A DNA stretch of 64,000 nt from Ascaphus truei (Eukaryota; Chordata; Amphibia; Anura; Ascaphidae): contig WSYH01000212.1 in NCBI GenBank assembly GCA_036426205.1, positions 1 to 64,000 of the forward strand, written 5' to 3'. Position numbers and translations under genes: made by a program. Below are positions 1 through 10,186 of this stretch, piece by piece. Under the pieces are notes generated by a model, which was not told the DNA's origin, ran no database searches, and saw nothing but the letters and a program-made list of their open reading frames with translations. Positions within the stretch are counted from its first letter, which is position 1. Each line of letters starts with the position of its first letter.

Positions 1-378
1 ACCCCCTCCCCCTCTCTCTCTCTTTCACCCCCCCTCCCCCCTCACTCTTCCCCTGTCTCCTCCTCCCTCTCTCTCTCTCTCTTCCACCCCTCTCTCTCTT
101 CCCCCCTCCCTCTCTCTCTTCCCCCTCCCTCTCTCTCTCTCTTCCCCTGTCTACCCCCCTCTCTCTCTATCTTACCCTGTCTCCCCCTCTCTCTCTCTCT
201 TCCCCTGTCTCACCCTCTCTCTCTCTCTCTTCCCCTGTCTCCCCCTGTCTGTTTGTCCCCCGTTCCCATCAATCCAGCTCCCCCCCTTTACAGGTTGGTC
301 CCTCCCCCCCCCCCATTTACAGGTCTGTTCCCCGCCCCCCTTTCCAGGTCCGTTCCCCCTCCTTTACAGCTTCATGCA
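1..378. repeat. Pyrimidine-rich low-complexity DNA
   Basis: Positions 1 to about 250 are (CT)n and C-run sequence in irregular units such as cccctctctctctcttcccctgtct. From about 275 to 370 there are three imperfect copies of a unit like cccccctttacaggt. The open frames across it are products of the composition and carry no protein-like features. Confidence 0.9.
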
Positions 379-444
379 GTGTGCGTGTGTGCGTGTGCGC
401 GTGTGTGCGCATGTGTCAGTGTGTGTGTGTGTGTTTTCGTCAGT

Positions 445-482
<38 letters not shown>

Positions 483-500
483 ATGCGTCAGTCAGTGTGT
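379..500. repeat. (GT)n microsatellite
   Basis: Alternating GT with interspersed GC and CAGT steps, the longest pure run lying at about 447-480. It produces Cys/Val-rich or Thr/His-rich open frames on both strands that are not genes. From 500 to 713 I see only A-rich unique sequence with a short poly-A at about 688-700. Confidence 0.9.
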
Positions 501-713
501 AAATGGGCAAAATTGCTAAATCCCTATTATCTATATCTGGATAATTGCTTATTTGCCCATTAAAACAAAAAAACATAACCAAAACATAAACCAGCCAGCA
601 TATACAGTAGTAAACTAAAGTTCTTCTTACTCCTTCCAGGATGAAGGCCAACCTAGTCTTCCTCTTCTTCAGTGGACACTACCAACAAAAAAAAAAAAAC
701 AACTGCTGGCAAC

Positions 714-766
714 TAACCCCATAATCACCTTAGTGGTTAGTAACCAATAAGTTAATTAAGGGGTTA
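714..766. repeat. Imperfect hairpin with TAACCCC arms
   Basis: The sequence starting taaccccataatcacctta folds onto the arm ending gttaattaaggggtta, giving two arms of about 26 nt with a few mismatches and almost no loop. A related arm recurs in the fold-back repeat near 15.55 kb, so this is probably a relic of a small fold-back element family. Confidence 0.6.
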
Positions 767-769
767 ACA

Positions 770-1290
770 TGCCTCAAATTAAAAACACATTAAATTTAAA
801 TCCATAAAATGCAAATAAACCAATTTATTTTCACAGTGGCACACCCATGCCATGTCGGCATGAGCTGACACTATGCCAGGCAATACTGTATGCATGTACA
901 AAAATGTAAATGGTATAAGCGCTCAAGAGTGTAGGCTCAATATACAAATCATTTCGTCACGCATAAATAGAGACTTCCTTGATAAAGTGCGTTCACGCAC
1001 GAAATGCGTAGGAGGGATGCTGTTCCCCCATTTTTTAATGAAGACATAAATTAATTTTAATTTTTCTACCTTACCCACTCTCTTTTGGCTGTGCACCATA
1101 TTTTTTACTTTTTGCCTATCTTCAATATTGTATGCAGCGTGTCTGCAAATCCCAAAGACAAGCCTCAAATTTCAAAGGCATTCAATTTAAATTCCAAAAA
1201 TGCCAATAAACCAATTGATTGGCACAGTGGCATACCCATGCCCTGTGGGCACGAGCTTCCACTATGCCAGGCAATACTGTATGCAGTGAA
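770..1290. repeat. Direct repeat pair around a ribozyme motif
   Basis: About 120 bp at 775-895 recurs at 1168-1287. Both copies contain a cacagtggca/cacccatgcc block followed by ctatgccaggcaatactgt. The interval between them holds the hammerhead-like motif at 974-1015. This spacing suits partly duplicated terminal repeats of a PLE, but no PLE coding sequence adjoins, so the assignment is inference. Confidence 0.5.
974..1015 (+). ncRNA. Hammerhead-like ribozyme motif, C3U/G8A type
   Basis: Stem I CUUCC pairs with GGAGG (one G-U). The core reads UUGAUAA plus one A, stem II is GUGCG/CGCAC with loop UUCA, then GAAAU-GC-GUA as a two-pair stem III with A at the cleavage position. The canonical core is CUGANGA, so C3 and G8 are both changed, to U and A, which keeps the known 3-8 base pair. 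PLEs are known to carry compact hammerheads of this layout. Activity is not known. Confidence 0.6.
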
Positions 1291-1399
1291 ACAAAAGAAA
1301 AAACAGCGTAAACGCAATAGTGAAATACTTTCAAATTATATTGTATATATAAAAAGTAAAATATCTGCGTACATCAAGTAAAACATATCAAGCATGTCA

Positions 1400-1930
1400 T
1401 GCACTCAGGCATAGGTTACCAGGCACCGCTCGCCGTGGACATCAGGAACATTCCTTCTCACAGCCCCTCAGATGTGATTAAGCTGAACCTTCAAGGTAGA
1501 TGTCTGGATTTTGATGGCTGTTCTCAGGCCGACATCAGGGGACTTCCCTCTGCTTGTGGAGGAGTTCCGTCTGGCTGATTTATGAGGTCAAAGACAACAG
1601 TGCAGAAGCAGCACGAGCCGCAGCCAGGCTCTCAGCCCAGCTTCTCCGCACAGTTTCACGACAAGCTACAAAGTGATGACGGCCGTCAGCTGGTTGTGGT
1701 GTCGCTCGGGATAGCAGTGGGCGCCCGTAGAGTCTTGATATCAGTGACTGGAGATACCCGTAGATTGTTTGGAATCACTCGTAAGTCAGTAATCCTACCC
1801 ATTTCATAGCCGAAGCCACTTCTTCAGAGATTATTGGTGATTGAAATCATAGGGTATTTAAACCTCAGGGACCCTTCTGAATGGGCAAGTGAGATATCCC
1901 CTACCTCCAATCATAGTTCTGGTCTGTTCA
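1400..1930 (-). mobile_element. PLE terminal region (inferred)
   Basis: No reverse-transcriptase sequence is present. The block carries a minus-strand hammerhead-like motif at 1791-1832 and, just beyond it, a run reading gggtatttaaa, as seen beyond the motif in the PLE terminal repeat near 4.35 kb. I infer a solo pseudo-LTR. The short open frames inside show no recognisable domain. Confidence 0.45.
1791..1832 (-). ncRNA. Hammerhead-like ribozyme motif
   Basis: Read on the minus strand: stem I AAUCU pairs with GGAUU, the core is CUGAAGA plus one A, stem II is GUGGC/GCUAU capped by UUCG, followed by GAAAU-GG-GUA. Stem III is only two pairs (A-U and U-G), as in PLE hammerheads that are thought to act as dimers. 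All core positions match the consensus except the extra A before stem II. Confidence 0.65.
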
Positions 1931-1940
1931 TCCACATATA

Positions 1941-3685
1941 TTCATGATGTGGTGGGTGTGGGAGTTTGAGCTAGCTGGAAATGTGTGTAAATCAATTTCT
2001 GACTGGTAGCAGTTGTTTGGAGGCTGGTGGCACCTCCCCTCAGAGCTCACTCCTCCTCCTTCACCTTTTTAACTTGGGAGGTCTTTTCATTTTGCTGCAG
2101 GAACAATTATTATGGTTCTTCCCCTCTTACAGAGGTAACAGGAAGGGTTCACAGTGTAGGACCTGCATTTTTTGTTATACCTTGGCGTTGGTATGTAGGC
2201 TTATGACTCTTTGGCCAAAGGGTTAACTAAATAACCAAGTATTTAATATTATTATTGAAGTATTAAACTATCTACCTTTTATCACATATATTTTGTCAAT
2301 GGGATGTAGCAATGGGCACCCCTGTCTCTTGTTATATATAATTCACACTCAGTAGCTCTCTTGTTGACATAAATATATATTCATGATGTGGTGGGTGTGG
2401 GTGTGGGAGTTTGAGCTAGCTGGGAATGTGTGTTAATCAATTTCTGATTGGTAGCAGTTGTAATGGAGGAAGGTGGCACCTCCCCCCAGAGCTCACTCCT
2501 CCTCACCTTTTTAACTTGGGAGGTCTTTCACTCTGCTGCAAGAACAGGACTTACTGTGGTTCTTTCCCCTCATAAAGAGGTAAAAGGAAGGGTTCACAGT
2601 GCAGTGTAGGACCTGCATTTTTGGTTATACCTTGACATTTGGTATGCAGGCTTACGACGCTTTGGCCAAAGGGTTAAACTAAATAACTAAGTTATTATTT
2701 TTATTATTGAAGTATTTAAACTGTATACTATTTACGATATATGTTTTGTCAATTGGACGGAGCATTGGGCACCCCTGTCTTTTGTTGTATACATTTGCCA
2801 CGCCCAGTAGCACTCTTTTTGACATAAATATATATTCATGATGTGGTGGGTGTAGAAGTTTGAGCTAGCTGGGAATATGTGTTCATCAATTTCTGACTGG
2901 TAACAGTTGTAATGGAGGAAAATGGCACCTCCCCCAGAGCTCACTCCTCCTCACCTTTTTAACTTGGGCGGTCTTTCACTCTGCTGCAAGAACAGGACTT
3001 ACTATGGTTCTTTCCCCTCATATAAAGGTAAAAGGAAGGGTTCACGTTGTAGTGTAGGACCTGCATTTTTGGTTATACCTTGACGTTTGGTATGGAGGCT
3101 TACGACGCTTTGGCCAAAGGGTTAAACTAAATAACCAAGTTATTATTATTATTATTGAAGTATTTAAACTGTATACTATTTACGATATATGTTTTGTCAA
3201 TTGGACGGAGCATTGGGCACCCCTGTCTTTTGTTGTATACATTTGCCATGCCCAGTAGCACTCTTTTTGACATAAATATATATTCATGATGTGGTGTGTG
3301 TAGAAGTTTGAGCTAGCTGGGAATGTGTGTTCATCAATTTCTGACTGGTAACAGTTGTAATGGAGGAAGGTGGCACCTCCACCCAGAGCTCACTCCTCCT
3401 CACCTTTTTAACATGGGAGGTCTTTTACTCTGCTGCAAGAACAGGACTTACTATGGTTCTTTCCCCTCATACAGAGGTAAATGGAAGGGTTCACAGTGTA
3501 GTGTAGGACCTGCATTTTTGGTTATACCTTGACGTTTGGTATGCAGGCTTACGACGCTTTGGCCAAAGGGTTAAACTAAATAACCAAGTTATTATTATTA
3601 TTATTGAAGTATTTAAACTTTATACTATTTACCATATATGTTTTGTCAATTGGATGCGCATTGGGCACCCCTGTCTTTCCTTAAC
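1941..3685. repeat. Four-copy tandem repeat, about 445-bp unit
   Basis: The landmark ttcatgatgtggtg occurs at 1941, 2380, 2835 and 3283, giving periods of 439, 455 and 448 bp. Each unit contains gagctcactcctcctcacc, an aacttgggaggtctt block, gctttggccaaagggttaa, a short (ATT)n run and gggcacccctgtct. Copies 3 and 4 are very alike and copy 1 is most diverged. There is no shared open frame, so this is a short satellite-like array. Confidence 0.9.
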
Positions 3686-3689
3686 AAAG

Positions 3690-3990
3690 GGCCCAGATGT
3701 ACTGTCCCGGCAAGCTTTAGAATAAAGCTTGCCGGGTGCATAGCGGGCTAGCCGCGGGTCTGTTCTCCATTTAAAACAGTTTTCCTGGCGGCGGCCGCTT
3801 CAATAGATAAGCGCTAATGGCACTTACTATTGAAAGCACCCGAGGCGCGGGAAAACCGGCCGAAGACAGCCGCGCACTGCCCACAACTATTTTTAAACTC
3901 CGGGGGGCAGCCGCATTAGCTTTAAGCCGGCCGCGTGTGTAAGCTGTACAGATACTTTCGCAACTTGCACTTCTGTCAGCTGGATGCCTC
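3690..3990. repeat. GC-rich segment with perfect 14-bp hairpin
   Basis: The segment is GC- and CpG-rich against an AT-rich background. At 3706-3736, CCCGGCAAGCTTTA, a GAA loop and TAAAGCTTGCCGGG form a perfect 14-bp stem. The string ggcaagctttagaata recurs near 30.0 kb, so this is likely a dispersed repeat. No coding signal is seen. Confidence 0.6.
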
Positions 3991-4600
3991 ATATAGGGAG
4001 TAATTGGAAGCCAAGATGTAGTAGTTGTAACGGGAGTACCTGGTTATCGGCGTCGGGACCCGCCCATCTCTCAGAAACAGTTACGCAGTGTTCAACAGGT
4101 ATTTCTCCCAGCTCGATCTGGCAAACTCGACCCAGACGTGTACTGTACTGTGATGGAAATTCTCAGCAAAACAACCACAGTAGCAGGCAGTTAGTATAAC
4201 TTTTCAGTCGCAATTAGTCAGGCACTTGCAATCTATCAACAGAGCACCAAATTCGTCACAGGGGATCCTCACTTAACTCCACCCTCAACGTGATGATGCA
4301 CCCAGCACGTTTCATCAGTGATTAACTGACTTCTTCAGGGCTAGTTCCAGGGGGGTGGCTTGATAGATATTTAAAGCCCTATAAGTGTATATCAAATACA
4401 ATATCATATTAACTAAACAATGTAAATAATTATAAAAAAACGGTAACTAAAATAAAAATATTTATATAATAAATATTAATTTTATACTAAAAAATATAAA
4501 TTTCAAGTGCATACACAATATTACATATATCTAGATTAAATGAAAAATGAATGAATAGATGGAATGAGACAAAATAAAATGGAATAATATAAATTAAATA
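3991..4600 (-). mobile_element. 3' terminal repeat of decayed PLE-A
   Basis: This lies downstream of the PLE-A coding remnant on the minus strand. Bases 4082-4330 are repeated in the same orientation at about 13010-13250, including ttctcccagctcgatctggc and ttctcagcaaaacaacc. Bases 4380-4470 recur at about 13415-13500. Two copies of the same terminal segment are expected for a family with pseudo-LTRs. The remainder to 4600 is AT-rich. Confidence 0.65.
4300..4335 (-). ncRNA. Degenerate hammerhead-like motif of PLE-A
   Basis: On the minus strand CUGAAGA plus A is followed by GUCAGU, a short loop, ACUGAU and GAAAC, so the core and stem II are intact. The stem III and cleavage region reads GUGCUGG instead of GCGUA, which removes the UH cleavage site. 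It is probably inactive. The copy near 13225-13245 keeps only the 3' half. Confidence 0.45.
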
Positions 4601-4734
4601 AATCTAAAAGATGTTGGAATGAGTGCAAAAATCACAGACGTGATTACACACACATCCTGACAAAAAAGCAATATCCAAAGTTGAATACAAATAAAGAAAA
4701 TGACAACCTGAACCTCACACAATCGTGTTAATGT

Positions 4735-7068
4735 CCAGGTTCTCATTGAGACCTCTAGGAACCAAGTTTTGAAGCTGGAAGATCCAGAAAGTCTCCATAC
4801 GGGAAAGGGATTTATACCTATCAACCCCTAATACAGATGCTGGGATGACTTCAAGTCCCATAATCTTTAGGCCTTCAGGTTTCTTGTCATGGCACTAGAG
4901 AAAATGTCTTGAAACATAGTGATTGCTTATGCCGTTCACTATGTTTCTCCTGTGCTCCTGAAACCTAGTACATAAGGACCGTGTAGTGCGGCCTACATAT
5001 TGAAGGCCGCAACTACATGTCAACATATAAATGACATATGAGGTTTGGCAGTTTATGAATCCCTTAACAGGAAAGGTGTCAACGGTAACAAAAGAGGTGA
5101 CTTTTTTTACTGACAATAAAAGAGCAGGTGATACACCTCCCCCTAGTACATTTAAAATGACCCGTAAGTTCAAAATGAGGTATAATATTCGAAGAAGCTC
5201 TAAGTTATGTGGGAGCTAGCCTCCTCTTGATGCTATCCGCCTTCCTATATATAAAGGAAGGAGCAGAATCAAGATGATTTTTGAGGACTGGATCATGTAT
5301 CAGAATGCCCCAATTACTCCTCAGAATTGCCTCTACTGATCTAAAGGATTGGTTGAATTTGGTGGTGAAAACTGTCCCACCTTTAGTATTGGTCTGTGTC
5401 TTAAAAGACTTTTTGTTTTTAGTAGTTTTTAATAAATCCAATCTTTCCAAACTAGCTGCCTTAAGAAAGGAATCATCAATGAGGGAAAAGTCAAAACCCT
5501 TTTTGACAAATTTGTCCTTGAGGGTATTTGACTGAGCAACAAAATCCAAATTGGTTGAGCAGTTACGCCTCAACTGACTGAATTGGCCAAAAGGGATGTT
5601 TTTTAGTCAGCTGCAATTATGGTTACTGTTAGCATGGAGGTAGCTATTGGTAGCTACTTCCTTAATATGAACATCAGTTTGAATAGTGTTGCTGGGGTCA
5701 ACCTAATGAGGAGATCCAAATAGACAATAGATACGGATCTAAAACCTGCGTGAAGGTTAACCCAAATGCATTAGCAGAGTAGTGAGCAAATAAATCATTA
5801 ATATCACCAAAATTCACGTCCCAAAAAATAAGAATATCATCAATGAAACAGCCATGGTAAACCAGGCCCGCCCATATGGGTTACCAGTCCAGACTTGGCT
5901 TTCCTCCCAGTGACCCATAAAAAGATTGGCATAACTAGGGGCGAACCTGGTCCCATTGCCGTTCCACAGATTTGTAAGTAAAATTGTGTTTGAAATAAAA
6001 AATATAAATATAAAATATAAATAATTTTTTTTTTGCATTATATAAATGTAATAATAGAAAGAATAAACTTACTCTGTGTGTGGGACAAATTAATATCAAC
6101 ATCCAAAAAGTGTTTAACCACTGACAGGCCTTTGTCATGGTCAATACAGGTGTAAAGTAACTGAACATCAAAGTGGCCCACGCATATGATGAGAGCCACT
6201 TGATCTTGGAGACAGACTCGATGACATGCAAACTGTCCTGCAAATGTGTGACCTCAAAGTTGTAACATGGTTCTGTAAATAAAAATCCACATACTGGGAC
6301 AGATTGGATGTCATCGAGTCCGTGCCAGAAACAATAGGCCTGCCTGGAAGGTTTAAAAGGGTTTTGTGCACCTTGGGTAAGTGATAAAATATAGGCACTC
6401 AACGATGTGTGGTAAACAAAATTTTTAACTCAGTGTCTGTGATAATGCATGTAGATTGAGCCTCCTTAAGAATAAGCTGCAGATCTGACTGATATTGTCC
6501 AGTTGGATCTGATTTAATGGGAATATTAGATACAACATCCAACAGGAGGCGGACTGCTTCACTGACATAGCCCTGTAAAACAACCCCCCCCCCTGTCGTA
6601 TAACTAAATTTTCCTTTTTCTGTAATTCCCTCTTTGCTGACTCCTCTCCCTAAGAAATATTTCTTCTTAAGGGTTTGCTAGATTGCCTTTTACAAAGTTC
6701 TTGAAAATCAGAATTAACCAAATTATAAAAAGTATCAATATAATTTCCCTTATATTGATAAGGGAAAAATAAAGATTTGGATTTAATAGATGACTGAACT
6801 ATGGGACAGTCCCTACTATTAGCCAATCCAATAGAGGTGTTGGCAACACCTGAATTAGCCAAAACCAGCAGACTTAAATTCTCATTTGATTCAGACCATA
6901 AATAAGCTATATCTTGTAATTGTATTTGTTCTCGATTATCAAAGATAGGCTTACATTAATTCGCCTCATTCTTCAATAAAAAATATCTCTTCAAAGTGAG
7001 TTTGCGAATGAAGCGATTCAGGTCTACAAATAATTCAAATGAGTGTGAATTGGCATTGGGGCAGAATG
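4735..7068 (-). pseudogene. PLE-A polyprotein remnant: RT and GIY-YIG
   Basis: Read on the minus strand in broken frames, the order is right for a Penelope-like element. An N-terminal block with F-x-RKLTLK lies near 7000. An RT palm piece with LPKVHKTLLN and GRPIVSGTDSM lies at about 6300-6400, and an APSYANLFMGHWE block at about 5900-5950. The C-terminal GIY-YIG nuclease (YVIYMLTCSCG, YVGRTTR) lies at about 4960-5050, ending in an FWI-x-QLQNLVPRGLNE tail near 4735. Several frameshifts and stops interrupt it. Its 5' side is cut by the L2 fragment starting at 7078. Function when intact: reverse transcription and DNA nicking for retrotransposition. Confidence 0.85.
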
Positions 7069-7077
7069 ATAAACCTC

Positions 7078-7853
7078 TATTCAAGGAAAAGGTGGGATCC
7101 ATACGTCAGAACATCCTCTCTGTTTCTTCCTCCCATCCTACACCTCTTCCTAACTCTCCTCCTGCCTTCCTTGACTCCTTTTCCACTGTCTCAGAGGAGG
7201 ATGTGTTGCTGTTGATCGCCTCTTCTCCCTCTACCACTTGCTCTCTTGACCCCATTCCCTCCCATCTCCTAAAACCTCTTGGTCCTACTATAATCCCTAC
7301 GCTCACACACATTTTAACTCCTCCCCCTGCTCTGGAACCTTTCCATCTTCCTTCAAACAAACGTTATACTGTACCATTACTCAAAAACAGCAAGCTTGAC
7401 CCTACCTGTCTTTCTAACTATCGACCTGTCTCCCTCCTGCCTTTTGCCTCTAAATTCCTTGAACGTCTTGTTTTCTCTTGCTTGCTCCATTTTCTCAACA
7501 CCTATTCTTTCCTAGACCCTCTACAATCTGGCTTCCGCACTTCTCACTCCACGGAAACAGCCCTCACTAAAATAACTGATGACCTCCATGCTGCCAAAGA
7601 CAGAGGTCATTACACTCTGCTCATATTACTCAACCTTTCTGCAGCATTTGACACCGTGGACCACCCTCTTCTCCTTCACATTCTCCATACTCGGAACAAA
7701 GCTCTATCATGGATCTCATTCTAACTCTCCCATCGTACTTTCAGTGTCTCTTCTGCTAACACCTCCTCCTCTATTGATCTCTCTGTGGGGGTATGCCAGG
7801 GCTCTGTACTGGGACCGCTTCTCTTTTCTCTGTACACACTCTCTCTAAGTGAC
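7078..7853 (+). pseudogene. L2-type LINE reverse transcriptase fragment
   Basis: The open frame to 7724 matches residues of the intact L2 frame at 30.6-33.1 kb nearly word for word: [44 protein letters not shown] and [15 protein letters not shown]. The D of the first RT catalytic motif is N ([11 protein letters not shown] against [11 protein letters not shown]), and a deletion shifts the frame around 7690. It starts abruptly inside PLE-A and stops at gtgac, where a gypsy LTR begins. The 3' half of this copy was not found beyond the gypsy element. Confidence 0.9.
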
Positions 7854-8255
7854 TGTTGCAGGGTACATGCAACCACACACGCAGGTTCTCTTGATAAGGC
7901 TTATTTATTGAGCGTTAAAAAATACAGCACACAAAAATAAAATTGCTTATTTTCACCATACAAAAAACAAAACAGCTTCACTTCAGCATGCAGGACACAC
8001 ACAGTTCATCAAACATACTTTGAAAACACACCTTATAGCAGAAATCTTACTTCAGCATTTCAGTCCTATCTCTTGACCAGCTAGCTTCCATGTGTATACA
8101 GCCTGGGGGTTTTAAAACACCTTGATTATGCAGCTGGGACCACTCTAATTGTCAGGAGCTTCCCAGCTGAAAATTAACCTCGTTACTGTGGCACTGCATA
8201 CCTTCACATATGTCTGCCAGGCATATAGCTGGTGACATTAATTCACCCTGTCACA
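7854..8255 (-). mobile_element. 3' LTR of a Ty3/gypsy element
   Basis: Read on the minus strand the block starts TGTGACAGGG and ends CTGCAACA, a TG...CA LTR of 402 bp. Immediately upstream is a purine tract, ACAGGGGAGGAA, in the polypurine position. AATAAA occurs on the minus strand near 7912. Its insertion point lies exactly where the L2 sequence stops. Confidence 0.8.
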
Positions 8256-9459
8256 TTCCTCCCCTGTTAGTGTGTGGCTGAGGCAATGCACGGCTGAAGC
8301 CCGACCATCCACCCCTTCTCTAGAAAAAAAATCAGCATTGGCATTTTCTTTTCCAGGCCTGTGCTGAATCTCAAATCAGAAGGGTTGGAGGGCCATATAC
8401 CACCTGGTCAACCTAGCATTGGAGTCTTTCCTAGTATTTAACCATTTTAATGGAGCATGGTCTGTTACCAATGTAAAATGGACTCCCGCCAGGTAGTGCC
8501 TCAAGGCCTCGATTGCCCACTTTACTGCGAGACACTCCTTCTCAATTACTGAGTAGTTTTTTTTCCCTTGGGAACAATTTCCTACTAAGAAAAAGGATCT
8601 GATGTTCCACTCCCTCAAACTGTTGCAAGAGCACTGTCCCAAGCCCTATCTCTGAGGCATCGGTTTGTACAATAAAAGGCTTATCGAAGTCTGGGCTTCT
8701 AAGGACGGGACCCTCTGATAGACACCTTTTTACCTCCTCAAAGGCTCTTTGGCACCCCTTTGACCATACCACTTGTGTATGGGCACACTTTTTTGTGAGG
8801 TCTGTCAGTGGGGCTGCAACTTCCGAGTAGTTGGGGGATGAACCTCCGATAGTATCCTGCTAAACCCAACAGGGAGCGTACCTGCGTTTTTGTTCGGGGG
8901 GTCAGAACTTCTTTTAGGGAGCTACCTTATCGGCTAGTGGCCTTACTTTTCCACCACCCACTGCATACCCCAGGTACTTGGTTTCCGCCTTACCTAAGGC
9001 ACATTTCTTAGAGTTTGCTGTGAGCCTTGCCTCTCTTAGCGACTTGAGGACCGCTTTCAGCCTATTTAGATGGGCCCGCCAGTGATAATGTCATCTAGAT
9101 AGGCCGCGGCATAAGCCCTATGAGGTCTCAGTACTTTATCCATGAGCCTCTGAAATGTGGCTGGGGCTCCATGCAGTCCAAATGGCATTGTTACAAACTG
9201 GTATAAACCCATGGGAGTGGCAAAGGCTGTTTTGAACTTGGACTTTTCCTCTAAAGGTATTTGCCAGTATCCTTTTGATAAGTCCAGCGTGGATATATAT
9301 ATTCCGCGTTACCAAGGGCGTCAATTAACTCGTCCACCCTTGGCATCGGATATGCGTCAAACTTGGATACCGCATTGACCTTTTGGAGGTCCACACAAAA
9401 TCGTACCTTCCCATCGGGTTTAGGGACAGTAATTAGTGTACTACACCACTCACTGCATG
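8256..9459 (-). pseudogene. Gypsy pol, RT and RNase H part
   Basis: On the minus strand, RT sequence (WCSTLITVPKPDGKVRFCVD, DAYPMPRVDEL) runs from 9455 down. The active-site YLDD lies at 9090-9101. It continues into RNase H (QTDASEIGLG, KEC-x-AVKWAIE, TDHAPLKWLNTRKDSNARLT) to about 8376. Frameshifts break it. The RT is split from its first residues by the insert at 9460-10186. These are the DNA-synthesis domains of an LTR retrotransposon. Confidence 0.88.
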
Positions 9460-10186
9460 TATCAGGGTCTCCTAACATCCTGCCTACCCATTGTTTCTTT
9501 CCTTGTCCACCGGGTGTGCTGCTGCTCTCTGTCTGCTCTGGGTTTCCTCTGTCTGTCTGTTTTCTTGTTGCTCCTCTCTCTGTCTTATAGTTCTGCTTCC
9601 TGTTTGGTTCCTTCCCTTTGTTTTGAGTCAGACACCTATGCACATGCTTCTGTCTCTGATCCTGATCTGTTCCTGTACCAGTCCTGTATTTGAATCTGTT
9701 CATAGTAAAGGCCCTTGCTGGTAATCTGGTTTGTCCCTGTTTGTTCCCTGGTCTCTGTCCCTGCTCCCCGGTCTCAGTCCCTGCTCCCCGGTCTCAGTCC
9801 CTTCTCCCCCCTCTTAGTCCCTGCTCCCTGCTCTCAGTCCCTGCTCCCTGCTCCCTGCTCTCAGTCCATGCTCCCCGCTCTCAGTCCCTGCTCCCTGCTC
9901 TCAGTCCCTGCTCCCCACTCTGTCCCTGCTCCCCGCTCTCAGTCCCTGCTCCCCGCTCTCAGTCCCTGCTCCCAGACCTGTTCCTGCTCCCCTGTCCCGT
10001 TCCAGTCTCCTCGCTGCCGACCTCTACTTGTTACCTGACTATGCAATCTGCCGCCTGCCTCGGACCCTTGCATGTTAGCCGACTATGCTATCTACCGCCT
10101 GCCTCGGACCTCAGATTGTGACCCCTACTACGCTTCTGCTGTTCCGGCCACCGAGATGCTACCCGCCACAGGAGTCTCCCGTTACA
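9460..10186 (-). mobile_element. LTR-like insert in gypsy RT, with GCATG duplication
   Basis: The gypsy RT codons for ...EESC and SEWCS are separated by 727 bp flanked by GCATG at 9455-9459 and 10187-10191. On the minus strand the insert begins TGTAACGGGA and ends CCTGATA. Size, 5-bp duplication and TG start suit a solo LTR. It contains the minisatellite at 9740-9990. The Pro/Ser/Leu-rich open frames across it are composition artefacts. Confidence 0.65.
9740..9990. repeat. 20-bp minisatellite
   Basis: About a dozen imperfect copies of a 20-bp unit close to ctcagtccctgctccccgct, with shorter variants lacking the ctcagt part. It lies wholly inside the LTR-like insert. Confidence 0.9.

Noticed and set aside
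253..651. Open frames across the GT microsatellite
   Set aside because: Cys/Val and Thr/His runs come from the dinucleotide repeat; no start context or domain.
1941..3685. Possible CRISPR-like array
   Set aside because: Units are about 445 bp, contiguous and similar throughout, with no short repeat and spacer pattern; the genome is eukaryotic.
9436..10121. Long Pro/Ser/Leu-rich open frames near 9.4-10.1 kb
   Set aside because: They translate the 20-bp minisatellite and LTR sequence; three overlapping frames are open, so composition explains them.
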